From Zingiber officinale (Eukaryota > Streptophyta > Magnoliopsida > Zingiberales > Zingiberaceae), in assembly GCF_018446385.1 (NCBI RefSeq), contig NC_055989.1, forward strand, positions 134,381,004-134,445,003: a DNA stretch of 64,000 nucleotides. Direction: 5' to 3'. Position numbers and translations under genes: made by a program. Positions within the stretch are counted from its first letter, which is position 1. Every line of letters starts with the position of its first letter. Of the stretch, positions 44,158-55,062 are shown one piece after another. The notes below the pieces were generated by a model. It searched no databases. It was not told the DNA's origin and worked only from the letters and a program-made list of their open reading frames with translations.

Positions 44158-47100
44158 TGTTGGACCGCGCGTTGGCCGGTTAGAAGGAGGGTTGAATAGC
44201 CCTGTACAAATAAAAAGCAAAACCCTTCTCGAACTTTTTAAAATAACACTTGCATAAAATTAAATAAAGAACTAAAAAGTAGAGATACAGGAATTTTTAC
44301 TTGGTTACAACCGAAGAGATTGTTAATCTAAAAAATGAATCACACTAGTATCTCCTTCAGGCGGAGAAGCCTCTTACAGCAATGACGTACAAGAAATGAG
44401 ACGCTAAACTAGACACGAGAAGCGCACAAGTGTAGAATTTGCAATTGCTTATTCTGTTTAGCTTCGCGGACCAAGGCTAATTTATAGTCTTGGTCGAGGC
44501 GCCTGGAAGCGTTCCAAACGCCTAGAAGGGGATAAAACTTTATCCCTTTCGAATAGATCGCGTTTGACCACAATCTGGATAAAATCCAGGTCCGGGCGCC
44601 CGGAAGGGTTCCGAGCGCCCCGGACTGGTCCGAGCGCCTGAACCAAGAAAGTCAATAGCGTTGACTTTTTCGGTCCAAGCCCTCTGCTCCGGTTCAACTA
44701 GTCTCGGTCCGGGTCTTCCGCTCCGACTCCGCTTGCCTAGGTGATCTCGACCATCAGGAATAGAGGTCACCCGAACTCAATTTCCGGCCTTCTCGAGCAG
44801 GCTTCCGCTCTGGCTTCTCGTCCCTCAGAATCATCGTGTGCTTCCTTTTCGTCCGCCAACGTACTCATCCGCAGCTCTTCGTCCCTCAAAAGCACTGAGC
44901 CCGTCGGCTCTCTCTCGTACCGACCTTCTCGCTAGCTGCGTCTCTTGCTCCCCGAGCAATCTTCTGCTCCGACTTCTCGTCCCTCGAAAACACCGCACGC
45001 TTCCTTCTCATCCGCCGGTGTACTCTTCCGCAGCGCCTCATCCCTCAGACGCACCGAGCCCGTCGGCTCTCTCTCATGCAGTCCTTCTCGCTAGCTGCGT
45101 CTTCTGCTAAACTTCCTGTGCTCCTAAGTTCCTGCACACTTAGACACAGGGTTAAAATACCACAAGACCTAACTTAACTTGTTTGATCACATCAAAACAA
45201 CCTTGGGGTTCCAACAATCTACCCTTTTTTCATGTGAGCAACCCAAGTTAAGCTAGGGTTAACCAACATAAATTAAAGGTAATAAATTTTGCAAGAAAGT
45301 GCAAAAAATAAAAAATTTAAAAAATTTAAAAGTACCTCCCCTAGACTTAATATTCCCTTCTCCCCCTTTGATCACATAAAAAATGAGATTCCTTAAAACG
45401 TCTAAGGGTACATTTTCAAGACAAATAAGATAATTTAAACTCTGAATTTATCAAAAAATGACTTGAAAAAAATTGTTAATCTTAAACACAAGTTAAAAAT
45501 GATAGTGAAAGCCTTAAGTCAATTTTTGAAATCTTGAAATATTTTATGAAAAATAGAACATGCATTTTTGACAGAAAAAAATACATTTTCAAAATTTAAC
45601 CAAATTGTATATAGATAAGCCTTTAAAGCAATTGTATAAACTCAAATAGAATTTTTTGTAGTAAAAAATTATGAAAAGAATAATGCTAGCATACTCTTGA
45701 AAATAAGAAAATTTTAAGTTATTGTCAATTCTTTTCATTATGATACTTAAATTTTCATTTTAGTCTATTATAATTTCTCAAATTTAAAGTAGAGAATTGT
45801 GAATATACAGAAAATTTTAAACTCTGTACTTGTTCCTTTAATATGTCATTTTCTATTTTTAATTTGTTAAAATTCTTTAATCGACAAACTGTTTCTTGAG
45901 TTTCTTTTAACTCATTATTCTTTGTTAATAGCTTTTTAGGTTTTAATTCACAAAAAACTTTCAAAAATATGATTTCTAATTTGTAAAAATCTTTCGACAA
46001 TATAATTTCTAATTCACAAAAATCTTTTGGCAAAGTTTTGATTTAATTAATCAATTGGTCAGGAGGTGGAGACCATACCTAAATTACTTTGTCGGTTGTT
46101 GATTCTCCCCCTGTTGAGTTGTTTTCTTCCGAAGACTCTCCTCCTTCATTGACGCTCATCTGAGATGAGCTTTCTATGTCCTCAGGATGGAATTCAGCTA
46201 TTAGGGTTGTCCCGGCAATTTCCTCGGTCTCAAACTCTTCTAACAACGGCTTGGTGTCCATTGAGAAGTTTGATTCAACTTCTAATGGTTCTTCGTAGAG
46301 CTTTAAGAACTTTTCCCAAAGTTCTTTTGCACTTTTGTATTTTCCGACTCTGTCGAAATCCTGGGCAGGTAGTACGCTCAAAAGACTGGACTCAACCTTA
46401 CCATTTGCCATAACATCATTACGTTGCTCGTCAGTCCATTGATACTCCTCAAGTTTTTCTCCTTCTTTGCTTTTGGGCACTTCAAAATCATATTTCATTG
46501 TTAGTAACATATTGAAATCGGTTTTAAAATAAACCTCCATTCGTCGCTTCCAAAAAGTGAACTCCCCCTCAAACATTGGTGGGTAGATGTTAGTTCCGGT
46601 CATCTTATTGCTTCATTCGGCGGTTAGTCCTTCTGAAGCGTCTTTGCTCTGATATCACTTGTTGGACCGTGTTGGCCGGCTAGAAGGGAGGTTGAATAGC
46701 CCTGCACAAATAAAAAGCAAAACCTTTCTCGGACTTTTTTAAATAACCCTTGCATAAAATTAAATAAAGAACTAAAAGGTAGAGGCACAGGAATTTTTAC
46801 TTGGTTACAACCGGGGAGGTTGTTAATCCAAGAAATGAATCGCACTTGTATCTCCTTCAAGCGGAGAAGCCTCTTACAGCAATGGCGTACAAGAAATGAG
46901 AAGCTAAACTAGACAAGAGAAGCGCACAAGTGTAGAATTTGCAATTGCTTGTTTTGTTTAGCTTCTTGGACCAAGGCTATATTTATAGCATTGGTCGGGG
47001 CGCCTAGAAGGGGATAAAACTTTATCCCTTTCGTATAGATCGCGTTTGACCGCGATCTGGATAAAATCCAGGTCCGAGCGCCTGGAAGGGTTCCGGACGC

Positions 47101-47678
47101 CCGGACCAAGAAAGTCAACAACGTTGATTTTTCGATCGGGACCCTCTGCTCCGGTTCAGCTCGCCTCGCTCCGAGTCTTCCGCTCCGACTCCGCTTGCTT
47201 AGGTGATATCGGTCATTCGGAATAGGGCTCACCTGAATCCAACTTCCGACCTTCTCGAGCAGGCTTCCGCTCCGCCTTCTAGTCCCTTGGAATCATCGCG
47301 TGCTTCCTTCTCGTCCGCCAGCATACTCATCTACAGTTCTTCGTCCCTCGGACACACAGAGCCCATCGGCTCTCTCCCGTGTCGACCTTCTTGCTAGTTG
47401 CGTCTCTTGCTCCCCGAGCAATCTTCCGCTCCGGTTTCTCGTCCCTCGGAAACACCGCACGCTTCATTCTCGTCCGTCGGTGTACTCTTCCACAGCGCTT
47501 CATCCCTCAGACTCACCGAGCCTATCGGCTCTCTCCCATGCAGTCCTTCTCGCTAGTTGCGTCTTCCGCTTGACTTCCTGTGCTCCTAAGTTCCTACACA
47601 CTTAGACACAGAGTTAAAACACCACAGGACATAACTTAACTTGTTTGATCACATCAAAACAACCTTGGGATTCCAACA
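44158..47678 (-). mobile_element. Gag-only LTR element 2 (TR-GAG-like)
   Basis: Two LTRs in minus orientation: 5' LTR 46660-47678 (1019 bp) and 3' LTR 44158-45216 (1059 bp), both TGTTGG...CCAACA. The perfect TSD CCAAC is at 44153-44157 and 47679-47683. The primer site on the minus strand is TGATATCAGAGC (46657-46646); a purine stretch lies next to the 3' LTR (complement of 45221-45230). Internally only gag is found. Both LTRs contain a duplicated internal block (CCTTCTCGCTAGCTGCGTC type, near 44925/45085 and 47388/47548), which makes them longer than those of element 1. Confidence 0.9.
45755..46603 (-). pseudogene. Gag of gag-only element 2
   Basis: ATG at 46603 opens MTGTNIYPPMFEGEFTFWKRR with a 174-codon frame to 46079. 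It covers the N-terminal Gag fold and the start of the UBN2 core (YKSAKELWEKFLKLYEEP), then jumps to an acidic serine-rich tail (ESSSQMSVNEGGESSEENN). Compared with element 1 the middle of Gag, including the zinc knuckle, is deleted. Beyond a short gap the frame 46033-45755 is Lys/Glu/Leu-rich and looks like a coiled coil that in element 1 follows the acidic tail. No pol. Confidence 0.78.
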
Positions 47679-48092
47679 CCAACTCCCAAAAAGATATCGA
47701 TGGATATCAATGTACTGGACCGCTAGGCCGAGTGGGCTGGCCGCTCAGTCGATAATTCGCCGCTCTAGCGCCGCGTTTGGTCGGCCAAAACCTCGATACT
47801 CTGCATGTTTGCTCGCCCAAAGTTATACTCTACCGCTGTAAAGACCTGTTGTCGGGCTGAGCAGGATAGTCGCTCGGTCGAAGTTGAACTCTATCGATGT
47901 CAAGCTCGATTATCTAACTGAGCGGAGTAGCCGTTCGGTCGAAGTTCCGTCTACCACTGACGAATATTGGTACCTCGTCGAGCGGGGAAGTTGCTCGGGC
48001 GGCTTCTGCTCCTTATCTTCATTGAGCGTCGATTGACCTCTCCATGTGCTAAAGACGATGATGGATCAGAATCTTCTCCCTCGATCGAGGTA

Positions 48093-48121
48093 TACTTTAC
48101 CCGATCGATCGATCGATCGAT
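48093..48121. repeat. GATC-rich microsatellite
   Basis: CGATCGATCGATCGATCGATG near 48101-48121, with related GATCGAGG just before. It is a short perfect tetranucleotide run. Confidence 0.75.
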
Positions 48122-50225
48122 GTTATTTACATATTCATCGTCTTGATTTTAATCTTTATTATGATAGTAAAATGGGACCCTTCATCATGACCGTGCAATC
48201 CCATGGTGAAGAACAAACCGCGCGTACTAATCCTAACGAACCAGTGCCTAATGTAAATTTAAGTATATATATATATATACGAAAAATAACTTTAAATGGT
48301 TGTTAAATCAATTATCCTTGCAAAGAATTTCTGGGGTGGGGGGCCACCGGGGCTTATCCGGTCCCGGCCCTCGTCAAATGCCCATCTTGCTCTTGCTCCT
48401 GCTGACTTGGATCACGTTTATCAATCTAATCGACGACACTCGAGATTTGCTCGCCGCCTCCGAATCTTGCGCCTTCACCGTATCCAATCCATCATCAAAT
48501 CTACCCATCCATTGTCTCCGTCACCCAATAATAAGCTGTCCAATCACAGGATTAGGCGGACCCCACCCCCTCTGACCAATGGCCACCACAATTAATCATA
48601 AAAAAACTCAATTATTGTTAGGAGCAACGGAATAATTAAGGCATAATTAAAATATTGGCTAAAAAGTAAAATTACATTCGAGTTGTCCAAGTGGTCTGTT
48701 AGGTCTAACATTCAATGAGTTGAAAAATGCCAACTTGTGGGCCCGCCCTATCCCTTTGACGAGCTTACCATTGGCCACTTCTCACATCTCATGTTTTCCA
48801 TTTTTTTTATTTCTTTAATTCCTCATGCTCAAAATGATTATCGATGAGTTGCCATTTTCTTGTCCAAGCAATTGCGTGTCAGAAGGTAGAAAAATAAAAA
48901 ATGTAGTCATTATAAATGATTTTTGTTCCCGTGATAGGTTTTCTGTCAACGTGTGGAATATCGGTGTTGGAACTAATTATTGGCCCACAAAGAAGACCAC
49001 TTTGTTGTTCTGTAGAGTTTGAATCACCAACTCGCAATTGAATCCACTCGTCAAATGAAAAGTATGAATGAGCACAAATAGGGTGGTGGAGTTAGTAAGT
49101 ACTTTGCAATAAGAGATAAAAGCAATCAAAATTGTCATGTTTGATGTTTGATGATATCTATCACGGCTTCGTACAACAAAAAAAGTAAACGATTATAGTC
49201 AACATAGACTATACAACAGTGTTATATGTTGACATCAAAGGAATTTCACTTATGCTACACATCAATTGTAGTGAGACTTCTTTATGTATCCACTTGGACA
49301 GTATTCCACAATTATGTCAAACTTTGTAAATCAACATTAAGAAAAATCAAGTATCTATTTGTATTCTTGTTCAACACACAATAGTCCATGCATAATCTTT
49401 GAAATCTACCATTCTTGTTTTGAGAAAGAAAAATTGCTATGAATGGTACTTTAGAACGTTGGGTGTATGCTACTTGGTTAATTATTTTTCCTCAATTATT
49501 TAGTTGATGGTTTTTTAGATAGTCATCAAGAAAGAGCATAGCCGAGTTAATTATCATATGATAGATTTATAGCCACTTAACTTTGCAATATTGTTAACTC
49601 CATGCCCAACATGTGTACTTAGAGATCCCTTCCCTTTCAATCAATTAATTACTCGACATCAACATAAGCAAAACAGAGTCAAACCTAGGTCAAACTAAAC
49701 CTCATAGATAGAGATGGAATGAGTGAAAATCCGAGTGCGAGCCCAATAACTGAGGCCAAGACTGTGCCTTGTGGCAGAAGACTTCCATTGGCATCGAAAT
49801 TGTACTGAATAAAAACAGTAAGACTAAAATCAAGGGGCCCACACATACATTTCCCATGCTTGTCGACAACACAAGTAGAGTCCAACTTTTCCTCCTCCGC
49901 TTCCTTACCTTAGACACTAAACTTAACCCGTCAAACTTGAGTTTGAACGGCATATATTCTATTTGTTCACATTTCTTTTCTTTTCTTTTTTCTTTTGATA
50001 AAATTGGATTAAAAAAATTGAGAAATTTAAAAAGGTCGCTTTATAAAATTAAGTATTCAGGAGCGATGCATGCTTCTCGCCATGGATCGGTGCACGTGGA
50101 GACACGTCCGAGAAATGGCGGCGGCACGTTTGTTTATTAAGTTTTCGATTTTGTAGATGACTCGTTTGCTGTGTTAAGATCTGCCATCGTCGGGAGGAGG
50201 TGGAGGAGCTGCTTGATTGTATTCC
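48122..50225. other. Upstream region of the ERF gene; one uncertain gene fragment
   Basis: No repeat boundaries and no clear family. Minus-strand frames at 49953-49702 (MPFKLKFDGLSLVSK, followed by a GTAAGG donor-like site) and 49885-49685 (MDSTCVVDKHGKCMCGPLDF, then a hydrophobic stretch LASVIGLALGFSLIP) could be pieces of a small spliced or broken membrane-protein gene. I do not recognise it. The frames at 48046-48306 and 48296-48595 have no family resemblance. Confidence 0.35.
50042..50098 (+). promoter_or_regulatory. Likely core promoter of the ERF gene
   Basis: A TATA-like TATAAAA at 50042-50048 lies 178 bp before the chosen start codon. A G-box CACGTG (50093-50098) follows at about the expected transcription start or early leader, and another ACACGTC lies at 50102-50108. 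Such ACGT cores fit abscisic-acid or stress control, which is an inference. Confidence 0.4.
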
Positions 50226-51520
50226 ATGCATGCGCATCAAAGCTGCGAAGCCACACCACCGCCGGAGGCGGATGAAATGGAGGCGACGATGATGGGCTAC
50301 CCATCGGCAATGGCGCCTGGGGATGTGCTGCTTTCGGCCTACCGCCGAGGTTGGGAGCTTTCGACGATGGTGTCGGCGCTGACGAACGTCGTGTCCGGGG
50401 ATGTGCGGGTCGCGAGGCGGCAACCGGCGGCGGCGGGCGTCGTCGTGGACGCGTTGTCGGTGGTCTCCTCTCCGTCGTCGTCGTCGTCGTCTCACTTAAC
50501 GTCGGTGTACTCGCCGCCGCCTTTCAGCAGAACGGCGACGGCGCCGCCTTTCAGCAGAACGGCGACGGCGCCGCCTTTCAGCAGAACGGCGACGGCGCCG
50601 CCTGATTTTGCATTGAGGTATTACTATCAGGGTTTGGCTGGTGATCAGCAGGGAAGCTACCAGGGAGAGGCACTTGCTGCTGTTTCAGGTGATCCATCGA
50701 ATTTTAATTACTCTTGATTTCTTCACATAAAATCATAGTATTTCATGTCACTGGTGCTCTCTGTTTCGATCGTGTTCTTCATCATTTTTTCCATCTTTAA
50801 CAGATGCATGATTTTATGATCATTTAATATAATTTTTGCATAATACATTATGAGCCGTTTAATATTCTGTACACTTTCTGTATCTGTAAATGTGCTTGTA
50901 AAACAGAGCAGCAGTATCCACAAGACGGCTTGCGACCGATACTGATACCGCCGCCGGCTCCGGTGGCTATGAACCTAGGAGAGGCCTCCCCTGCTTCGTC
51001 CGAAGGCGAAAGGGTGGCCCCGCCACGCAAGTACCGCGGCGTGCGACAACGGCCGTGGGGGAAATGGGCGGCGGAGATCCGCGACCCCGTCAAGGCGGCC
51101 CGCGTGTGGCTCGGCACATTCGAGACTGCGGAGGAAGCTGCGCGCGCCTACGACGAGGCCGCACTCCGCTTCCGTGGCAGCAGAGCCAAGCTAAACTTCC
51201 CCGAGAACGTCAGCCAGCTCCCGACGACGGCGCCAGGCCCGAACGCCCCGGCGAATGACGCGGCCGCCGCTAGGGACTACCTGACCTACTCCCGGCTGTT
51301 GGAGGGGTCGTCGTCGGATTTTCTTCTGGATCAAGTCTTGTTGGCGAACTATGGCTCGGTGGCTAGAGAGAGCGGCGGCACGGCGCGCTCGCACTCGTTA
51401 CCGGTGTCCTCTGTTTCCTATTCCTCTTACTCTCCGTTCTACCCTTCGATGACAGAGCTGCCGGATAGTTCTTGGATGGGTTCCAGCCAGTTTCCTCCTC
51501 CATCGTCTTCTTCCGGATAG
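50226..51520 (+). CDS. AP2/ERF transcription factor, ERF group X (ABR1-like)
   Basis: Two exons: 50226-50688 and 50907-51520 (stop TAG 51518-51520), joined over a 218-bp GT-AG intron, giving 358 residues. An in-frame stop at 50214-50216 precedes the ATG at 50226. One AP2 domain spans about residues 197-254: [19 protein letters not shown], the [19 protein letters not shown] block and AKLNFPE. Alanine in the WAAEIRD motif and aspartate in AAxAYDEAA are typical of ERF rather than DREB proteins, which bind GCC-box DNA in the nucleus. An N-terminal [11 protein letters not shown] motif (about residues 48-58) and the AP2 sequence fit group X (B-4), which includes Arabidopsis ABR1 and RAP2.6-like factors, mostly stress- and wound-responsive. 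Residues 98-124 are three exact copies of PPFSRTATA. The tail is Ser/Pro/Tyr-rich. GC content is much higher than the surroundings. Confidence 0.92.
50517..50597 (+). repeat. Three perfect 27-bp tandem repeats in the ERF coding region
   Basis: Units at 50517-50543, 50544-50570 and 50571-50597 are identical, encode PPFSRTATA three times and keep the frame. Confidence 0.97.
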
Positions 51521-52106
51521 AAATAGAACGGTCCTGTTCTTGCTCATCACTTGCTTTCTCCTCTGCTTGGATCCCACCTTTCCTATTCTCTTGAAATGGA
51601 ACAGAGCTCACGTTCTGTCTCCTCCTCCCTCATTTTCGTCCTTGTTATTGACCGATATTGCTTTATCACGCCTCAAATCGGCGCACTGAAGATCTGCACT
51701 TACGACTTTTGAAGCTTCGCCATTTTCTTCCATTGGCAGAAGCTCGGAGGAGCAAATGGTAGAGAAGAGCTGTCTCCAATCCCCGAGTAACCTATTGCTT
51801 CTGTTGTGCATATGGATGGATCGTGCCCTGGAGAAATCTGTCTGCTTCAACAGATAAATCGAAGAAACTAATTGAAAGTGAGCAAACCATAAATTCTTAA
51901 ATCTTCGTTTTCTTTAAAGAAAGTTAAGCATAATTTTATGCATTCATGAAATTTAAGCATTTATTCTTTAAAGAAAGTTTTATTGCCATTCTTCCTTTAT
52001 ATTTCTTTTTCATCTTTTTTTATATGTCCATGTTTCGATGTAAGGCAAATAAGGCCACTTAATAGAGGTGCTAAAAGAAGTGAAAGTTGTGTGGACTTCT
52101 AAATTG
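51521..52106. other. ERF 3' flank
   Basis: Likely 3' untranslated sequence and intergenic DNA. Short minus frames at 51363-51850 are shadows of the ERF end and flank. Confidence 0.4.
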
Positions 52107-52215
52107 ATCGTCGCGTGCGCTTCTCGATTTATTTTAATGATCGATGAGAAATTTTTATGAGATCGGATCAATTATCTCCCGAAATAGTCAATAAGACTAA
52201 CTGGAATTATGATTT
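52107..52215 (+). mobile_element. Truncated SINE, copy 3
   Basis: From TCGTCGCGTGCGCTTCTCGATTTA (52108 on) to GACTAACTGGAATTATGATTT it matches the last ~110 bp of the SINE at 62733-62988; the tRNA-like head is missing. Confidence 0.7.
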
Positions 52216-52311
52216 AAAGAAAAAGAAGTAAAAGTTACCCCAGAGCTATGGTGTATTGGAGCTTAGTTGTCTCTTTGGTGTTCATGGTTTAGTCCAATCT
52301 CAATTATAGTC

Positions 52312-52470
52312 AGGGGCGGATCCAGTGTGGGAAGTGGGGGGGGGGGGTCATCGGCGGTCGCCCCCGCAATGGAACTCCTAGTATTATAAGATTCTATCGG
52401 TGGAGATGAAGGATACCGTCTCTTATTTATTATGATCTGTCCATCCATATTTGAATTCCTGAATCCGTCA
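52312..52470. mobile_element. hAT-type MITE remnant
   Basis: The left end CAGGGGCGGATCCAG is a typical plant hAT terminus. A diverged inverted partner (CTGAATCCGTCATTTG) occurs near 52458-52473. Flanks ATTATAGT and ATTAGTGT would be an 8-bp TSD with two mismatches. A G run of about 12 near 52338 and no coding content. The right end is uncertain. Confidence 0.5.
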
Positions 52471-53195
52471 TTTGATTAGTGTATTTATAAGAACTTTTTC
52501 TTAAGGAAGGAATGTGCAAGTGCTTTGTCCAAGAATGTAATGGAATAGAATGGAAAGAAAAATAAAAGAAAACATTCAATATAGCTTTACAGCGTGTAAG
52601 TACTCTTTCACCTTTTCTTGAATTTGCGGTTTTAATTATTTTTATAAAAAGAAAATCCTATTTTTTCTGATAAAATTTATAAAAAAAACCAGGAAAAGTA
52701 GTGTGTTAGTAATTTAACACTCTTCCTCTAAAAGAATAAATCGCATTAATAAAAAAAAAAGATGATGATAGATAGATAGTTTTTCTGTAAAGTTTTATCT
52801 TTTCTGAACCTCTTATCTCTTGAAAAGAAAGTTCAAAAGTTTCCCAATAAAATAAACAATTTAAACATTTCCCATTACTTTTATAAATAAAACATGTTTA
52901 CAAAGCTTCAAATATAAGATCAGTGCTAACGCCACAAATATGAATCAGTAAAAATGTAAAACATATTATAAGTGATATGCGGATTACAAACTGTTTACAA
53001 GGAGGAATGAATCAATACACAACATAATATCTCATGGCAATACAAACGATTTAATCAGAAGCAGACAGAAAAGCTTTCTAGACTTTATTTAGATAGGTAT
53101 AGTAGATGCCAGATGATGTTTTCAATAAGAACAATCTGCTCCTCTCTGCCTTGGTAGTTCTTCTATATAACAACTATTAAAATTGTGCAGCCAAT

Positions 53196-55062
53196 CTACT
53201 GCTTCGAGCTTTGATTTATATATTCAGCATAAAGGTCCCTGCAATGATAATAACAATAAGGAACAGTCACTCCCAATTATTTAAAATAGGCCACACGAAT
53301 ATTACCGGCACAAGAATTCAGAAAACTAAAGTTAAATAATTATATGATATGCACAAAATAAACGTGTTAGATATTTGGGGAATAATATCTTCATGGATCT
53401 GGAGGGGAGCATTGGCTCAGCATAAAGTTGTTACCGTATGATTTGTGGTTATAGTTCAAGTCGTAGAAATAACCTCTTGTAATATAGGATAAAACTGACC
53501 TTTTCTTAGGACTCCGCATTGGTAGAAGCATTCCTTAATATATTAGTAGATGTGTTGGATAAGCTATTATTTACCGGAGTTTGATGTTTAAGGTTTTCTT
53601 ATGAATGGATTTTTGACATACTGTAATTGAATCAATCAAAAGGGGAATTTTAATCCGTAAAAAAGGAGAGAAAAGGTCGACATTTATGTAACTTTTGTTG
53701 GTGTGTGATATTTGAGTAAGCTTACATTGAGGATCGGATGGCTTTCTGAGCATCGCTTGCAGGCAGGAATTTATCGACTGCAACCTTTTTGTTCTCATTT
53801 TTCTTGTCTGAAGAACTTGTCAAGGACTTCCTCACACTAGAGAAAGGTAAACACATACTTATACTTGAAGCTCATATGAAAGGATACAGTCTTCAAAGAA
53901 GCTCTTTATCTCTGCAAGACGATGAGGAGATAACTCGCTGAGGTCATTGAAGTGGCGATACTCAGGATCATCAGCACAAACTGCAATGATCTTATCATCC
54001 TGCTCTCCCTGAGTTCCAGGCAAATTAGGCAGTCAATTGAAGCACTAAAAACCATCCAGTAGCGAAATGGCTCTTACTTTACTTTCTATCTGACTTCTTA
54101 CCTGATCAATCATAGGCATAAGACCAATTGCCTTGGCTTGTAAAAAACATCCAGGAATAACTGGTTCCTAATCAAATATGGGCACTATCATCTAATGAAC
54201 ACCATTCTCATAAATGAAACAACAGTAATCACCTAAGCACTGAAGATAAAGAAATAAAGTTTGTGGAGATAGCATTAACAAACTAATGCAACAGATTTGT
54301 AATAGTAAATCACATGAAAATACACGCAATGTTCAACCTGCATGAGGACCAAAACATCCATCGGGTCATTGTCTTCACAAAGTGTACGAGGGATGAAACC
54401 ATAGTTATGAGGGTAGACCACTGATGAGTACAAGACACGATCGACCTGATAGTAGCAATAGAAAGACATCGAATGCTAAATAAATCAACAGAATAGGTCA
54501 CACAAGAATATGTAATGGCATATCTGAAAAACATCACTTGGACAGTATGTCTGACTACTTATACTGACAAATTGTGAAAGAATATAAACAAACCATAATC
54601 AGCCCTGTTTTTTTGTCAAGTTCATATTTCACTTTACTTCCTTTTGATATCTCCACAACCTAATGCCAACAAGTGAAATCAATATGATCAGATAACTGCA
54701 GTAAATTATAAAAATGATATGAGAAAAGATGATTTACTCGAAATTAGTTTGCATTTGTAAAAAATAATATCACTTCTGATACTTTATTTTGTACATTTTA
54801 TCAGTTAAAAGGAAAAAAATACACTTACCACATTGAACACAACAGGGGCCTCTTTACCTGGAGACAAATTCATGCTCAGAAACAGATACTGAGACAAATC
54901 AAATAAGTAGATGCGTAAATATTAGTCGTACTGTTAGTTTCGTTTTCGGTTACCTGTTTCAAGATCATGCCAAGGATGGGCAGCCACTGATCTCTTGGAC
55001 AATGACGACAATATCCTTTCATTCAACTTTGGAGCTGCAACATTCTGCTGTTGTCCGCTCAT
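53196..55062 (-). CDS. PPA: Soluble inorganic pyrophosphatase (family I)
   Basis: Hydrolyses pyrophosphate to phosphate with Mg2+, pulling biosynthetic reactions forward; expected in the cytosol, as no transit peptide precedes the conserved start. Coding exons: 55062-54954, 54857-54829 (29 nt), 54659-54594, 54445-54338, 54167-54102, 54008-53888, 53807-53726, 53238-53196; all introns GT-AG, total 624 nt, 207 residues. The start [20 protein letters not shown] runs into [12 protein letters not shown], as in plant enzymes. The family signature DNDPMDV is at residues 93-99. Other active-site positions are in place: KVKYE (55-59), R71, Y83, D93, D95, D98, and D125, D130, K132. The C-terminus is short and polar ([13 protein letters not shown]) where many relatives end in ...LRR. 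Length is normal and no defect is seen. The number of the PPA paralogue is not assignable. Confidence 0.95.

Larger units (their letters stand above)
43691..48060 (-). mobile_element. Old reverse LTR-like segment hosting gag-only element 2
   Basis: The sequence left of 44158 and right of 47678 has one character: GC-rich text full of GCTCGGTCGAAG, GAGCGG and CCGCTCAG phrases, with a reverse TATA box (CTATATAAAGGGG, about 43969-43981). It reads as one LTR cut in two by the 44158-47678 element. I cannot fix its outer ends. The minus frame 43869-44156 and the plus frame 47641-47841 are not genes. Confidence 0.5.

Noticed and set aside
48296..48595. Overlapping 99- and 91-codon plus frames
   Set aside because: No homology recognised, no promoter or splice context; two frames over the same bases suggest composition effects.
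50049..50495. 148-codon minus-strand frame, arginine-rich
   Set aside because: It is antisense to the GC-rich first exon of the ERF gene; composition and repeats explain it, and it has no family features.
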